A stretch of DNA of 7,071 bases from Flavobacterium psychrophilum (lineage in GTDB: Bacteria > Bacteroidota > Bacteroidia > Flavobacteriales > Flavobacteriaceae). Where the stretch lies: NCBI GenBank assembly GCA_945866505.1, contig CAMBHH010000178.1, positions 1-7,071 of the forward strand, read 5' to 3'. The first letter of the stretch is position 1. Each line of letters starts with the position of its first letter. The notes below the pieces were generated by a model. That model saw only the letters and a program-made list of their open reading frames with translations. It did not search any database and was not told the DNA's origin. Of this stretch, positions 1 through 6,885 are shown one piece after another. Both the position numbers and the translations under genes were made by a program.

Positions 1-16
1 AATAAAATATAAATTA

Positions 17-946
17 ATGTTGAATTCAACGGAACTTATAACAAATAACGAGGCACCTCTGAATATAAAAAAATATGCAGCAATTGATATTGGTTCAAAT
101 GCCATGCGATTATTAATTACCTATATTGTCGAACAAGAAGGAAAAGAAGCGCAATTTAATAAAAACTCTTTAGTTCGGGTACCCATTCGTTTGGGACAAG
201 ATTCCTTTACAGTTGGTGAAATATCGGAAGAAAACATTGACAGAATGATTGATGCTATGAAAGCCTTTCGACTTTTGATGAAGGTTCATAAAGTAGAAGA
301 TTATAGAGCTTTAGCCACTTCGGCAATGCGAGAAGCCTATAATGGACAAGAAGTTGTTGAAATTATAAAAGAAAAATCAGGTATAGATATTGAAATAATT
401 GATGGAAAAAAAGAAGCAATTATTATAGCTTCTACCGATTTACATCATATCCTAAAATCAGACAAAACTTATTTATATGTTGACGTTGGTGGTGGTAGTA
501 CTGAATTTTCACTTTTTTCAAACGGCAAAATTGTAGTTTCTAAATCATTTAAAGCTGGAACAGTTCGTTTTCTGAACAAAATGGTTTGCGATATTGTTTG
601 GGAAGAAATGGAAAAATGGATAAAAATGAACACCAAAGATTATGATGAAGTAATTCTAATTGGTTCTGGTGGAAACATTAATAAATTATTCAAAATGTCT
701 GGGAAATTGCAGGACAAACCATTGTCATATATTTATTTGAATTCACAATATGCTTTTTTAAATTCATTGACTTACGAACAAAGAATTTCCGAATTAAGTT
801 TGAATCCAGACCGTTCCGACGTAATTATTCCTGCAACACAAATCTATCTCAATGCTATGAAATGGAGTGGTGCAAGAAATATATATGTTCCAAAAATTGG
901 ACTTTCGGACGGAATCGTTAAAGCTATGTACTACGGAAAGATTTAA
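17..946 (+). CDS. ppx: Ppx/GppA family exopolyphosphatase, two-domain form
   Basis: Predicted cytoplasmic phosphatase that removes terminal phosphate from polyphosphate, or the 5'-phosphate of pppGpp; the sequence does not separate the two substrates. It has the ASKHA fold hallmarks. The phosphate-1 loop is D24-I-G-S-N28 with R31. The conserved glutamate of the G-x-x-E-A motif is E133, the position of the proposed catalytic base in E. coli Ppx. The second nucleotide/phosphate loop is D156-V-G-G-G-S-T-E163, and a further glycine motif is G216-S-G-G-N220. At 309 residues it has domains I and II only and lacks the C-terminal HD-like region of the roughly 510-residue enterobacterial Ppx; short forms are common in the family. 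The ATG at 17 is the first in the window, giving about 16 residues before the core fold. The frame has no stop back to base 2, so a start further upstream cannot be excluded. A polyphosphate kinase gene upstream would be expected but lies outside the window. Confidence 0.93.
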   Translation: MLNSTELITNNEAPLNIKKYAAIDIGSNAMRLLITYIVEQEGKEAQFNKNSLVRVPIRLGQDSFTVGEISEENIDRMIDAMKAFRLLMKVHKVEDYRALATSAMREAYNGQEVVEIIKEKSGIDIEIIDGKKEAIIIASTDLHHILKSDKTYLYVDVGGGSTEFSLFSNGKIVVSKSFKAGTVRFLNKMVCDIVWEEMEKWIKMNTKDYDEVILIGSGGNINKLFKMSGKLQDKPLSYIYLNSQYAFLNSLTYEQRISELSLNPDRSDVIIPATQIYLNAMKWSGARNIYVPKIGLSDGIVKAMYYGKI

Positions 947-965
947 TAAATTGGTATTTATTAAA
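942..965. terminator. Candidate bidirectional hairpin between convergent genes
   Basis: A perfect inverted repeat has 10-base arms (942-951 TTTAATAAAT and 956-965 ATTTATTAAA) around a 4-base TGGT loop. It lies exactly where the ppx and hydrolase genes converge and contains both TAA stop codons (944-946 plus strand, 961-963 minus strand). The position suggests a shared terminator or mRNA 3'-end structure. The stem has only A-T pairs and no clear T-run follows on either strand, so intrinsic termination strength is doubtful. Confidence 0.5.
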
Positions 966-2016
966 GTGATTTTAGGAAATTACCACTATCAACATCTTTC
1001 AAGAATTTAATCAAACCTGGAAAATAATGTTCCTGATCGTCGTATTGCGAGCAATGACTACCATTCGGACAGTATAAAAATCGTCCATTTTGTACTTCTT
1101 TCGAAATCCATTCCATGTGTTTTGGATCCATAGTGTCATATTGTGAACCTATGAGCAATGTTGGAATCGTTAACGTTTTAAGTTTGCTTGTTATATCCCA
1201 ATTTTTTAAAGTAGCATCGCCAGTGATACCATACTCACTCGGGCCTTGCATATAAACATATACATTTGCATTCAAATGTTTGAAAGCTCTATTGATGGAT
1301 TCCGGCCATTTTTCAATCGGCATTCTTAGAATATGTTCGGTGTAATAATATTTAAAAAGAAGTTCAGTATATTTTGGATTAGTATAGTCCTTGTTTTTCT
1401 CGAAGGTTTTTATTTGATTAAATACCGCTGGCGGTAGTTTTGGACCCAAGACTTCTTCAGCATATTTATTATAAGCTGGAGCGCTAGCCATCATATTGGA
1501 AATGATAAGGCCTTTTAGATTTTTTTGGTATTTTAATGCATATTCCATAGCCAGAATTCCGCCCCAAGATTGTCCTAATAAATAAAAATTAGAATCATCT
1601 AATTTCAAAGCTTTTCTGACCTGCTCCACTTCTTCTACAAAACGTTCTGTTGTCCAAAGTCTATTATCGTTGGGTTGATCACTATAATAAGAGCCTAGTT
1701 GGTCATAGTAGATATATTCAATACTTTCGTTGGGAAAATAGCCGTCAAAACTTTCAAAGAATTCGTGAGTTCCACCTGGCCCTCCGTGCAAAAGAAGTAC
1801 TTTGATTTTTGGATTATTACCAACTCTTTTGGTCCAAACATTGAATTTCCCAATCGGAGTTGTGATGGGTATCATTTTGATACCACCTGTAGATTGATCA
1901 TCACTTTTAGAGTAATCATTATAATTATCTTTAATAGAATCAAGTTGTGCGTTTTCTTTACATCCAAATAATAATAGTATCATTAGTACTGAACTGAATA
2001 ATAATTTTATCTTCAT
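961..2016 (-). CDS. Proline iminopeptidase-type alpha/beta hydrolase, predicted lipoprotein
   Basis: Serine hydrolase of the proline iminopeptidase group (MEROPS S33), 351 residues. The oxyanion-hole motif is H77-G-G-P-G-G82, the nucleophile elbow is G148-Q-S150-W-G-G, and the acid and base of the triad are D294 and H321. A G-P-S-E261-Y-x-x-T-G segment in the cap matches the family. The family releases N-terminal proline or other residues from peptides. The second glutamate I recall next to the triad Asp in archaeal tricorn-interacting F1 is T295 here, so true aminopeptidase activity is uncertain. The N-terminus is a short basic start, a hydrophobic core and a lipobox L16-F-G-C19, so lipid attachment at C19 is predicted. 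A polar linker of about 40 residues follows. I chose the ATG at 2016 because it directly precedes this signal; the in-frame ATG at 2082 would add 22 residues and overlap the upstream gene by 47 bases. It follows the acyl-CoA synthetase stop by 19 bases, which suggests co-transcription. There is no visible Shine-Dalgarno site. Confidence 0.88.
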   Translation of the reverse strand: MKIKLLFSSVLMILLLFGCKENAQLDSIKDNYNDYSKSDDQSTGGIKMIPITTPIGKFNVWTKRVGNNPKIKVLLLHGGPGGTHEFFESFDGYFPNESIEYIYYDQLGSYYSDQPNDNRLWTTERFVEEVEQVRKALKLDDSNFYLLGQSWGGILAMEYALKYQKNLKGLIISNMMASAPAYNKYAEEVLGPKLPPAVFNQIKTFEKNKDYTNPKYTELLFKYYYTEHILRMPIEKWPESINRAFKHLNANVYVYMQGPSEYGITGDATLKNWDITSKLKTLTIPTLLIGSQYDTMDPKHMEWISKEVQNGRFLYCPNGSHCSQYDDQEHYFPGLIKFLKDVDSGNFLKSL

Positions 2017-2035
2017 ATTGGAAAGATATAATGAA

Positions 2036-3808
2036 TTAGTTATAAATTTTATGAAATAAATCAATATATTTTTCCATAACAATTTTTCGTTTTAATTTCA
2101 TAGTAGGAGTAAGGTGACCACCATCAATTGACCAAATATCAGGTGTCAATTCAAATCGTTTAATTTTTTCCCAGTTACCAAATTTTTCATTCATAGTATC
2201 AATTTCCTCCTGAATTCGTTCAATGACTTTGGGGTTCGAAATTATTTCTTCATTTGTCGAACCCACTGTAATTCCGTGTAATTTTTCCCAAGTTTTCACA
2301 AATTCGAAATTTGGTTGAATGAAAGCAGCAGGCATTTTTTGTCCTTCACCAATAACCATGATTTGTTCTATAAAACGGGATTGTTTCATAGCATTTTCTA
2401 ATAATTGAGGCGAAATATATTTACCGCCTGATGTTTTAAACATTTCTTTTTTCCGATCTGTAATTTTAAGAAAATTATCACTGTCCACTTCTCCAATGTC
2501 GCCAGTATGAAAATAGCCATTAATTATAGCTTCATTTGTCAGTTTTTCGTCCTTATAATAGCCCAACATCACATTAGGCCCTTTACAAAGAATTTCACCA
2601 TCTGCAGCAATTTTAATTTCGACATTTTTTATAATTCGACCAGCAGTTCCAATTTTGAATCCGTTATTTCTTTGATCATTTACTGAAATCACAGGTGAAG
2701 TTTCAGTCAAACCGTAGCCTTCCATAACAGGAATCTCTGCCGCAGCAAATATCCGAGCCAATCGCGGTTGTAAAGCAGCACTTCCATTTACAATCAAGTT
2801 CAATCTTCCTCCAAGCCCAGCTTTCCATTTGCTGAAAATTAATTTTCTAGCTAATTTTAATTGTAAATTATACACAAATCCGTTACCTCCATTTGGTTCA
2901 TATCGCAAACCTATTTGAACAGCCCAAAAGAATAGTTTTTTCTTAATTCCGTTAAGTTCTGACCCTTTTGCGATAATTTTATCGTAAACTTTTTCAATTA
3001 ATCGTGGCACTCCAGTCATTACTGTAGGCTGTACTTCTTTTATATTGTCTGAAATTTTTTCTAGAGATTCGCCAAAATAAATAGAGCAACCCATAAATTG
3101 GTATATATAAGTAACCATTCGTTCGTAGATGTGGCAAATAGGTAAAAAACTTAAAGCGCGGCTTTCTCCAGCTGCAAAAGGAATTCTATCAGCAGAATCT
3201 AAAACATTAGAAACAATATTGTTGTGAGAAAGCATAACCCCTTTTGGTTGTCCAGTAGTTCCAGATGTGTAAATTATAGTAGCTAACTCTTGGGGTTTTA
3301 CGTTGCTTTTTCTATTTTCAACTTCTTCTTGGTTAGAGGAGTCTTTGCCTAAAACAAGTAATTCATTCCAGTTTTTGCAACCATCAATTTCATTAAAGGA
3401 GTATACTTCTTTCAGTTTGGGAACATTGTGTTTTATAGCATTAAGTTTAGCCAAAACCTCATTATCAGAAACTATACAAAATTTGGCCTCGGAATGATTC
3501 AAAATATATTCATAATCATTCTCAGAAATAGTAGGATATATTGGAACATTTTGCGCTCCAGTTTGAAGAATCCCAATATCCATTATATGCCACTCGGTTC
3601 TATTATTAGTTGAAATAATAGCAATTTTATCATCTTTATTTATTCCCATTCTCAATAAAGCTCTTGAAACAGCATTTGCTTTTGCAATGTACTCTTCAGT
3701 AGAAGTTTTGACCCAAACCCCATTATGCTTTGTAACCAAAGCATCTGAAATGTTGAAATGTTCTAATTGGAAATATGGAAAATCAAATAATCGGGTGATT
3801 TCTGTCAT
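2036..3808 (-). CDS. fadD: Long-chain fatty acid-CoA ligase (AMP-forming)
   Basis: ATP-dependent activation of long-chain fatty acids to acyl-CoA through an acyl-AMP intermediate, feeding beta-oxidation or lipid synthesis at the cytoplasmic face of the membrane. The 590 residues carry the ANL superfamily motifs in order: the P-loop Y180-T-S-G-T-T-G-x-P-K-G190, the G364-Y-G-L-T-E369 motif, T435-G-D437, the hinge-region D451-R452-K-K-E followed by K-x-S-G-G-K-Y-I, and a C-terminal L-T-P-T-M-K571 motif whose lysine probably serves the adenylation step. All key residues are present. Length fits the FAA1-like bacterial group, slightly longer than E. coli FadD. The ATG at 3808 is the natural start; the leader is A/T-rich with no Shine-Dalgarno site, as is usual in Bacteroidota. 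It is divergent from the helicase gene and first of a probable two-gene unit with the lipoprotein hydrolase. Acyl chain preference cannot be read from the sequence. Confidence 0.94.
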   Translation of the reverse strand: MTEITRLFDFPYFQLEHFNISDALVTKHNGVWVKTSTEEYIAKANAVSRALLRMGINKDDKIAIISTNNRTEWHIMDIGILQTGAQNVPIYPTISENDYEYILNHSEAKFCIVSDNEVLAKLNAIKHNVPKLKEVYSFNEIDGCKNWNELLVLGKDSSNQEEVENRKSNVKPQELATIIYTSGTTGQPKGVMLSHNNIVSNVLDSADRIPFAAGESRALSFLPICHIYERMVTYIYQFMGCSIYFGESLEKISDNIKEVQPTVMTGVPRLIEKVYDKIIAKGSELNGIKKKLFFWAVQIGLRYEPNGGNGFVYNLQLKLARKLIFSKWKAGLGGRLNLIVNGSAALQPRLARIFAAAEIPVMEGYGLTETSPVISVNDQRNNGFKIGTAGRIIKNVEIKIAADGEILCKGPNVMLGYYKDEKLTNEAIINGYFHTGDIGEVDSDNFLKITDRKKEMFKTSGGKYISPQLLENAMKQSRFIEQIMVIGEGQKMPAAFIQPNFEFVKTWEKLHGITVGSTNEEIISNPKVIERIQEEIDTMNEKFGNWEKIKRFELTPDIWSIDGGHLTPTMKLKRKIVMEKYIDLFHKIYN

Positions 3809-4059
3809 TTGGAATCTTATTAATTTAAATGCAAATTAGTAAAAAATATAATGTTTTTGTCCTTTTTATAAAAAAAAACCATTAAAAATAATCAACATCA
3901 TATTTTTGAGATTTTTTTCCCTCTTTTCTTATCGTAGATAGCTAAACTTCATTCCAAAAAATAGGGGGATTTTTAACAGTATTTATGGAGATTTTTATTG
4001 AAAATAGAGCAATTTTTGATGTCTTTTGAAACGATTTTACGAATTTTTCTTCTAAAACA

Positions 4060-4073
4060 TTTTGTTTACAAAA
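4060..4073. promoter_or_regulatory. Short interrupted palindrome, possible operator
   Basis: The sequence TTTTGT-TT-ACAAAA has perfect 6-base arms around a 2-base centre. It lies about 50 bases upstream of the helicase -7 element, a plausible place for a dimeric regulator to bind. The only support is symmetry and position; in DNA this AT-rich, chance is a real alternative. Confidence 0.2.
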
Positions 4074-4122
4074 ACAACAACTTAGATTCCTATATAAATC
4101 GAATTTCTAAAGCTTAAATCCT

Positions 4123-4130
4123 TATTTTTG
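4123..4130 (+). promoter_or_regulatory. Bacteroidota-type -7 promoter element for the helicase gene
   Basis: TATTTTTG matches the TAnnTTTG -7 consensus used by the Bacteroidota housekeeping sigma factor. It ends 18 bases before the helicase ATG, so transcription would begin near 4135-4138 with a leader of roughly 11-14 bases. No TTG -33 element is seen at the usual spacing, so support is only partial. The TTG inside it (4128-4130) is in frame with the helicase and can be mistaken for its start codon. Confidence 0.42.
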
Positions 4131-4148
4131 CATTCAACAGAAATTTTT

Positions 4149-6482
4149 ATGCAGAAATACATCGACCAACTTAATGAAGCCCAACGTGAACCCGTACTCC
4201 AAAAAGACGGGCCAATGATAATTATTGCCGGTGCCGGTTCCGGAAAAACACGTGTATTGACTATTCGTATTGCTTATTTAATGAGCTTGGGCGTGGATGC
4301 TTTCAGTATTTTATCTTTGACCTTTACCAATAAAGCGGCTCGCGAAATGAAAAAGCGTATCTCCGATATTGTGGGAACTAACGAAGCTAAGAATCTTTGG
4401 ATGGGCACTTTTCACTCTGTTTTTGCTAGAATTTTACGTTCCGAAGCGGATAAATTAGGTTATCCTTCCAACTTCACGATTTATGATTCCCAAGATTCTG
4501 TTCGAGCGATTTCTGGAATTATTAAGGAAATGCAATTGGATAGAGAAGTTTACAAGCCTAAACAGGTTTTGAGTCGAATTTCCAGTTACAAGAATAGTTT
4601 AATCACTGTAAAAGCGTATTTCAACAATCCCGAATTACAAGAGCAAGATGCAATGAGCAAAAAGCCACGTTTGGGCGAAATTTACCAAAATTATGTTGAT
4701 CGTTGTTTCAAGTCTGGCGCAATGGATTTTGATGATTTATTATTGAAAACCAATGAACTATTAACTCGTTTTCCAGAAGTTTTAGCCAAATATCAGAATC
4801 GTTTTCGTTATATTTTGGTGGATGAGTACCAAGATACCAACCATTCGCAGTATTTGATTGTTCGCGCTTTATCGGATAAATTCCAAAATATTTGTGTCGT
4901 TGGTGATGATGCGCAAAGTATTTATGCGTTTCGCGGTGCTAACATCAATAATATTCTGAATTTTCAGAAAGATTACGAAGGCGTGAAAACCTTTAGATTG
5001 GAACAGAATTACCGTTCGACCAAAAACATTGTAGAAGCAGCCAATACAATAATCGATAAGAATAAAACCAAACTCGATAAAATTGTATGGACAGCCAATG
5101 ATTTTGGACCAAAAATAAAAGTACATCGCAGCTTGACCGATGCCGAAGAAGGACGTTTTGTTGCTAGCACCATTTTCGAACAAAAGATGCAACACCAAAT
5201 GAAAAATGGGGAGTTTGCAATCTTGTATCGAACCAATGCACAGTCTCGTGCTATGGAAGATGCGCTTAGAAAACGTGATATTCCATATCGTATTTATGGA
5301 GGTTTGTCTTTTTACCAAAGAAAAGAAATCAAGGATGTTTTGTGTTATTTGCGATTGGTAATCAATCCAAAAGATGAAGAAGCACTAGTTCGAGTTGTCA
5401 ATTATCCAGCTCGTGGAATAGGGGATACGACTGTCGAAAAATTGACTGTTGCCGCAAATCATTATAAGCGTTCCATCTTTGAAGTGATGCAGAATATTGA
5501 TAAAATCGACTTGAAACTGAACTCGGGAACCAAGCAGAAACTGCAAGATTTTGTCACGATGATTCAGAGTTTTCAAGTAATCAACGAAAATCAAGATGCT
5601 TTTTATATTACGGATCACGTGGCAAAGAAAACAGGATTGGTCCAAGAATTAAAGAAAGATGCGACTCCAGAGGGAATGGCAAAAATCCAGAATATCGAAG
5701 AATTATTAAACGGTATCAAGGATTTCACCGAAGGGCAAAGAGAGATTGACGGTGCGCGTGGCGCTCTATCCGAATTTATGGAAGACGTAGCATTAGCCAC
5801 CGATTTAGACAAAGATACCAGCGATGACGACCGTGTGGCTTTGATGACAATACATTTGGCCAAAGGATTAGAGTTTCCACACGTTTTTGTGGTGGGAATG
5901 GAAGAAGATTTGTTTCCAAGCGCGATGAGCATGAGCACCCGAAGCGAACTCGAAGAAGAACGTCGCTTGTTTTATGTTGCCTTAACCAGAGCGGAACATC
6001 AAGCTTATTTGACGTATGCGCAATCGCGTTACCGCTGGGGAAAACTGACCGACAGCGAACCTTCACGATTTATCGAAGAAATCGATTCGCAATATTTAGA
6101 ATATTTGACGCCCGAAGAAAATAATTACCGCTATAAACCTATGATTGACAGCGATATTTTTGGTGACGTAGATAAATCCAAGTTGCGATTAGCAAAACCC
6201 ATTGCAGGAACTCCACCAAATTACGTTACTAATAACGAACCAAAACCAGAAATCAATATTCGTAAACTGAAACCCGTTTCGAGCAATTCATCTTCGGGTG
6301 GTTCTAATTTGTTCGATAATAAATTAGCAGCCGGAAACATCGTAATGCACGAGCGTTTCGGAAAAGGCGAAGTGTTGAATCTGGAAGGTGTTGGCGCAGA
6401 CAAAAAAGCCGAAATCAAATTTGAAGTAGGTGGCATCAAGAAATTGTTGTTGCGATTTGCTAAATTGGATGTGATTGGGTAG
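4149..6482 (+). CDS. uvrD: UvrD/PcrA superfamily 1 DNA helicase
   Basis: ATP-driven 3'-to-5' DNA helicase for nucleotide excision repair, replication-fork rescue and removal of recombinase filaments. It has 777 residues and every SF1A motif is intact: Q motif (L-N-x-x-Q near residue 9), Walker A G28-A-G-S-G-K33-T34, motif Ia (L-T-F-T-N-K-A-A), Walker B D225-E-Y-Q-D229, motif III G252-D-D-A-Q-S-I-Y-x-F-R-G263, motif IV Q286-N-Y-R289-S, motif V H569-L-A-K-G-L-E-F576, and motif VI R605-R-L-F-Y-V-A-L-T-R614-A. After a polar Ser/Pro/Asn linker, residues from about 730 (H734-x-x-F-G-x-G740) form the C-terminal Tudor-like domain that in PcrA/UvrD contacts RNA polymerase. I chose ATG 4149 over the in-frame TTG 4128 because the latter lies in the -7 element. 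GC is higher than around it (55 of 120 bases in lines 4201-4260 and 5941-6000). The next ATG is 3 bases after its stop. PcrA is an equally good name. Confidence 0.96.
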   Translation: MQKYIDQLNEAQREPVLQKDGPMIIIAGAGSGKTRVLTIRIAYLMSLGVDAFSILSLTFTNKAAREMKKRISDIVGTNEAKNLWMGTFHSVFARILRSEADKLGYPSNFTIYDSQDSVRAISGIIKEMQLDREVYKPKQVLSRISSYKNSLITVKAYFNNPELQEQDAMSKKPRLGEIYQNYVDRCFKSGAMDFDDLLLKTNELLTRFPEVLAKYQNRFRYILVDEYQDTNHSQYLIVRALSDKFQNICVVGDDAQSIYAFRGANINNILNFQKDYEGVKTFRLEQNYRSTKNIVEAANTIIDKNKTKLDKIVWTANDFGPKIKVHRSLTDAEEGRFVASTIFEQKMQHQMKNGEFAILYRTNAQSRAMEDALRKRDIPYRIYGGLSFYQRKEIKDVLCYLRLVINPKDEEALVRVVNYPARGIGDTTVEKLTVAANHYKRSIFEVMQNIDKIDLKLNSGTKQKLQDFVTMIQSFQVINENQDAFYITDHVAKKTGLVQELKKDATPEGMAKIQNIEELLNGIKDFTEGQREIDGARGALSEFMEDVALATDLDKDTSDDDRVALMTIHLAKGLEFPHVFVVGMEEDLFPSAMSMSTRSELEEERRLFYVALTRAEHQAYLTYAQSRYRWGKLTDSEPSRFIEEIDSQYLEYLTPEENNYRYKPMIDSDIFGDVDKSKLRLAKPIAGTPPNYVTNNEPKPEINIRKLKPVSSNSSSGGSNLFDNKLAAGNIVMHERFGKGEVLNLEGVGADKKAEIKFEVGGIKKLLLRFAKLDVIG

Positions 6483-6496
6483 AAATGCTAATTATT

Positions 6497-6580
6497 ATGG
6501 AGAGGAAAAAAATATTTAAATTTTTTATTGGTGTAATTATTTTGGGTTATATTTTCAATAATTTTTTACAAAGGGAATGA
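6497..6580 (+). CDS. Small hydrophobic ORF, probable 5' part of a split gene
   Basis: Twenty-seven codons from ATG 6497 to TGA 6578-6580. The product is a basic start (M-E-R-K-K), about 16 hydrophobic residues (F-F-I-G-V-I-I-L-G-Y-I-F) and a short polar tail, the shape of a membrane anchor or uncleaved signal. An in-frame ATG at 6485, 3 bases after the helicase stop, would add MLII. The TGA overlaps the ATG of the next ORF as ATGA. I do not recognise it as an independent gene. Its best reading is the N-terminus of the protein continued in the -1 frame from 6568, since an anchor directly before a small soluble domain is a common lipoprotein-like or membrane-tethered design. Translational coupling of two separate proteins is the alternative. 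Confidence 0.5.
   Translation: MERKKIFKFFIGVIILGYIFNNFLQRE
6562..6568 (+). other. TTTTTTA heptamer in phase for -1 frameshifting
   Basis: Within the 27-codon ORF the codons read AAT TTT TTA across 6560-6568, so T-TTT-TTA fits the X-XXY-YYZ slippery pattern in the correct phase. It is the same heptamer as the HIV-1 gag-pol site. A -1 slip continues as ACA AAG GGA ATG ATT into the downstream ORF, which has no stop from 6562 onward. The zero-frame stop is 9 bases past the heptamer. Downstream, 6580-6585 ATTACT can pair with 6598-6603 AGTAAT, a weak 6-base stem with two possible G-U pairs inside. No Shine-Dalgarno-like stimulator is seen at the usual distance upstream. It could equally be the scar of a one-base deletion. 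Confidence 0.4.
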
Positions 6581-6867
6581 TTACTGGAGAATATGTTAGT
6601 AATAATACAGAATCTGTTTTAGAAGGACCAGGAAGAATTGGAGAAAAATTATTTTTATTTAAAGATAATAAATTTAAAAGTGATACTTGGGGCAACGGAA
6701 TTTATACATTGAAATATACATTTGGAGGTACAAGAATTGATTTGACTTATAATTATGAATTTGGAAGAGCAAGTTATGTAACATCAATCAACAGAAGTTA
6801 TTTTTTTGGTAAACCACAAATAATTTTGGAAAGAGATTTAGAATTTTATTTTGAAAAAATTAAGTAA
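6577..6867 (+). CDS. Hypothetical small beta-rich protein, probable 3' part of a split gene
   Basis: Ninety-six residues, not recognised as a named family. It opens with M-I-T-G-E-Y-V-S-N-N, then alternates short hydrophobic and turn-rich stretches (K-L-F-L-F-K-D-N-K-F, G-N-G-I-Y-T-L-K-Y-T-F, R-I-D-L-T-Y-N-Y), which suggests a small beta sandwich or barrel. The pattern G-x-Y-V-x-N-N, then L-x-L-F-x-D-N-x-F, then W-G-x-G-x-Y resembles the small exported hypothetical proteins of Flavobacteriaceae; this is an impression, not a match. No signal peptide is present in this frame, although the fold type suggests export, so the hydrophobic ORF overlapping it by ATGA is probably its missing N-terminus. 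An added base in the T6 run would give one 123-residue protein from ATG 6497. GC is 62 of 240 bases over 6601-6840, well below the helicase, which fits a fast-evolving or acquired accessory gene. Translation from ATG 6577 alone would have AAGGG only 1 base ahead, too close for a normal ribosome site. Confidence 0.6.
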   Translation: MITGEYVSNNTESVLEGPGRIGEKLFLFKDNKFKSDTWGNGIYTLKYTFGGTRIDLTYNYEFGRASYVTSINRSYFFGKPQIILERDLEFYFEKIK

Positions 6868-6885
6868 TCAATCAGTTTCTAAGTA

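Larger units (their letters stand above)
3809..4148. other. AT-rich divergent intergenic region
   Basis: These 340 bases separate the divergent acyl-CoA synthetase and helicase genes and must hold both promoters. Visible elements are a -7-like site for the helicase (4123-4130), a TTTTGT/ACAAAA palindrome (4060-4073), and an AT-only 12-base palindrome TTTTTATAAAAA (3863-3874). For the minus-strand gene, 3832-3838 read on the minus strand is TAATTTG, one base short of the TAnnTTTG spacing. Very short ORFs occur (for example 14 codons from ATG 3985) but nothing supports translation. No RNA gene or conserved riboswitch is recognised. Confidence 0.6.

Noticed and set aside
1699..1971. 90-codon plus-strand ORF opposite the lipoprotein hydrolase
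   Set aside because: It is antisense to the hydrolase signal, linker and oxyanion-hole region, with low-complexity Ile/Phe-rich content and no motif; a shadow frame.
2017..2082. N-terminal extension of the hydrolase to ATG 2082
   Set aside because: It would put 22 residues before a complete lipoprotein signal and overlap the acyl-CoA synthetase end by 47 bases; the ATG at 2016 explains the signal directly.
3908..3996. GAGATTTTT occurring at 3908-3916 and 3988-3996, 80 bases apart
   Set aside because: Short words with T-runs recur by chance in DNA this AT-rich, and the flanks do not match.
3985..4029. 14-codon ORF in the divergent intergenic region
   Set aside because: Too short, with no ribosome site, no conserved feature and no linked gene; not separable from chance.
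4869..5318. 149-codon minus-strand ORF inside the helicase gene
   Set aside because: It overlaps helicase motifs III and IV, which are fully conserved on the plus strand; the translation is rich in Phe, Ile and Cys without a recognisable fold.
5615..6066. Two overlapping minus-strand ORFs (5615-5938 and 5776-6066) in the helicase 3' half
   Set aside because: They are antisense to motifs V and VI, and composition is typical of reverse-strand shadows of a charged coding region.
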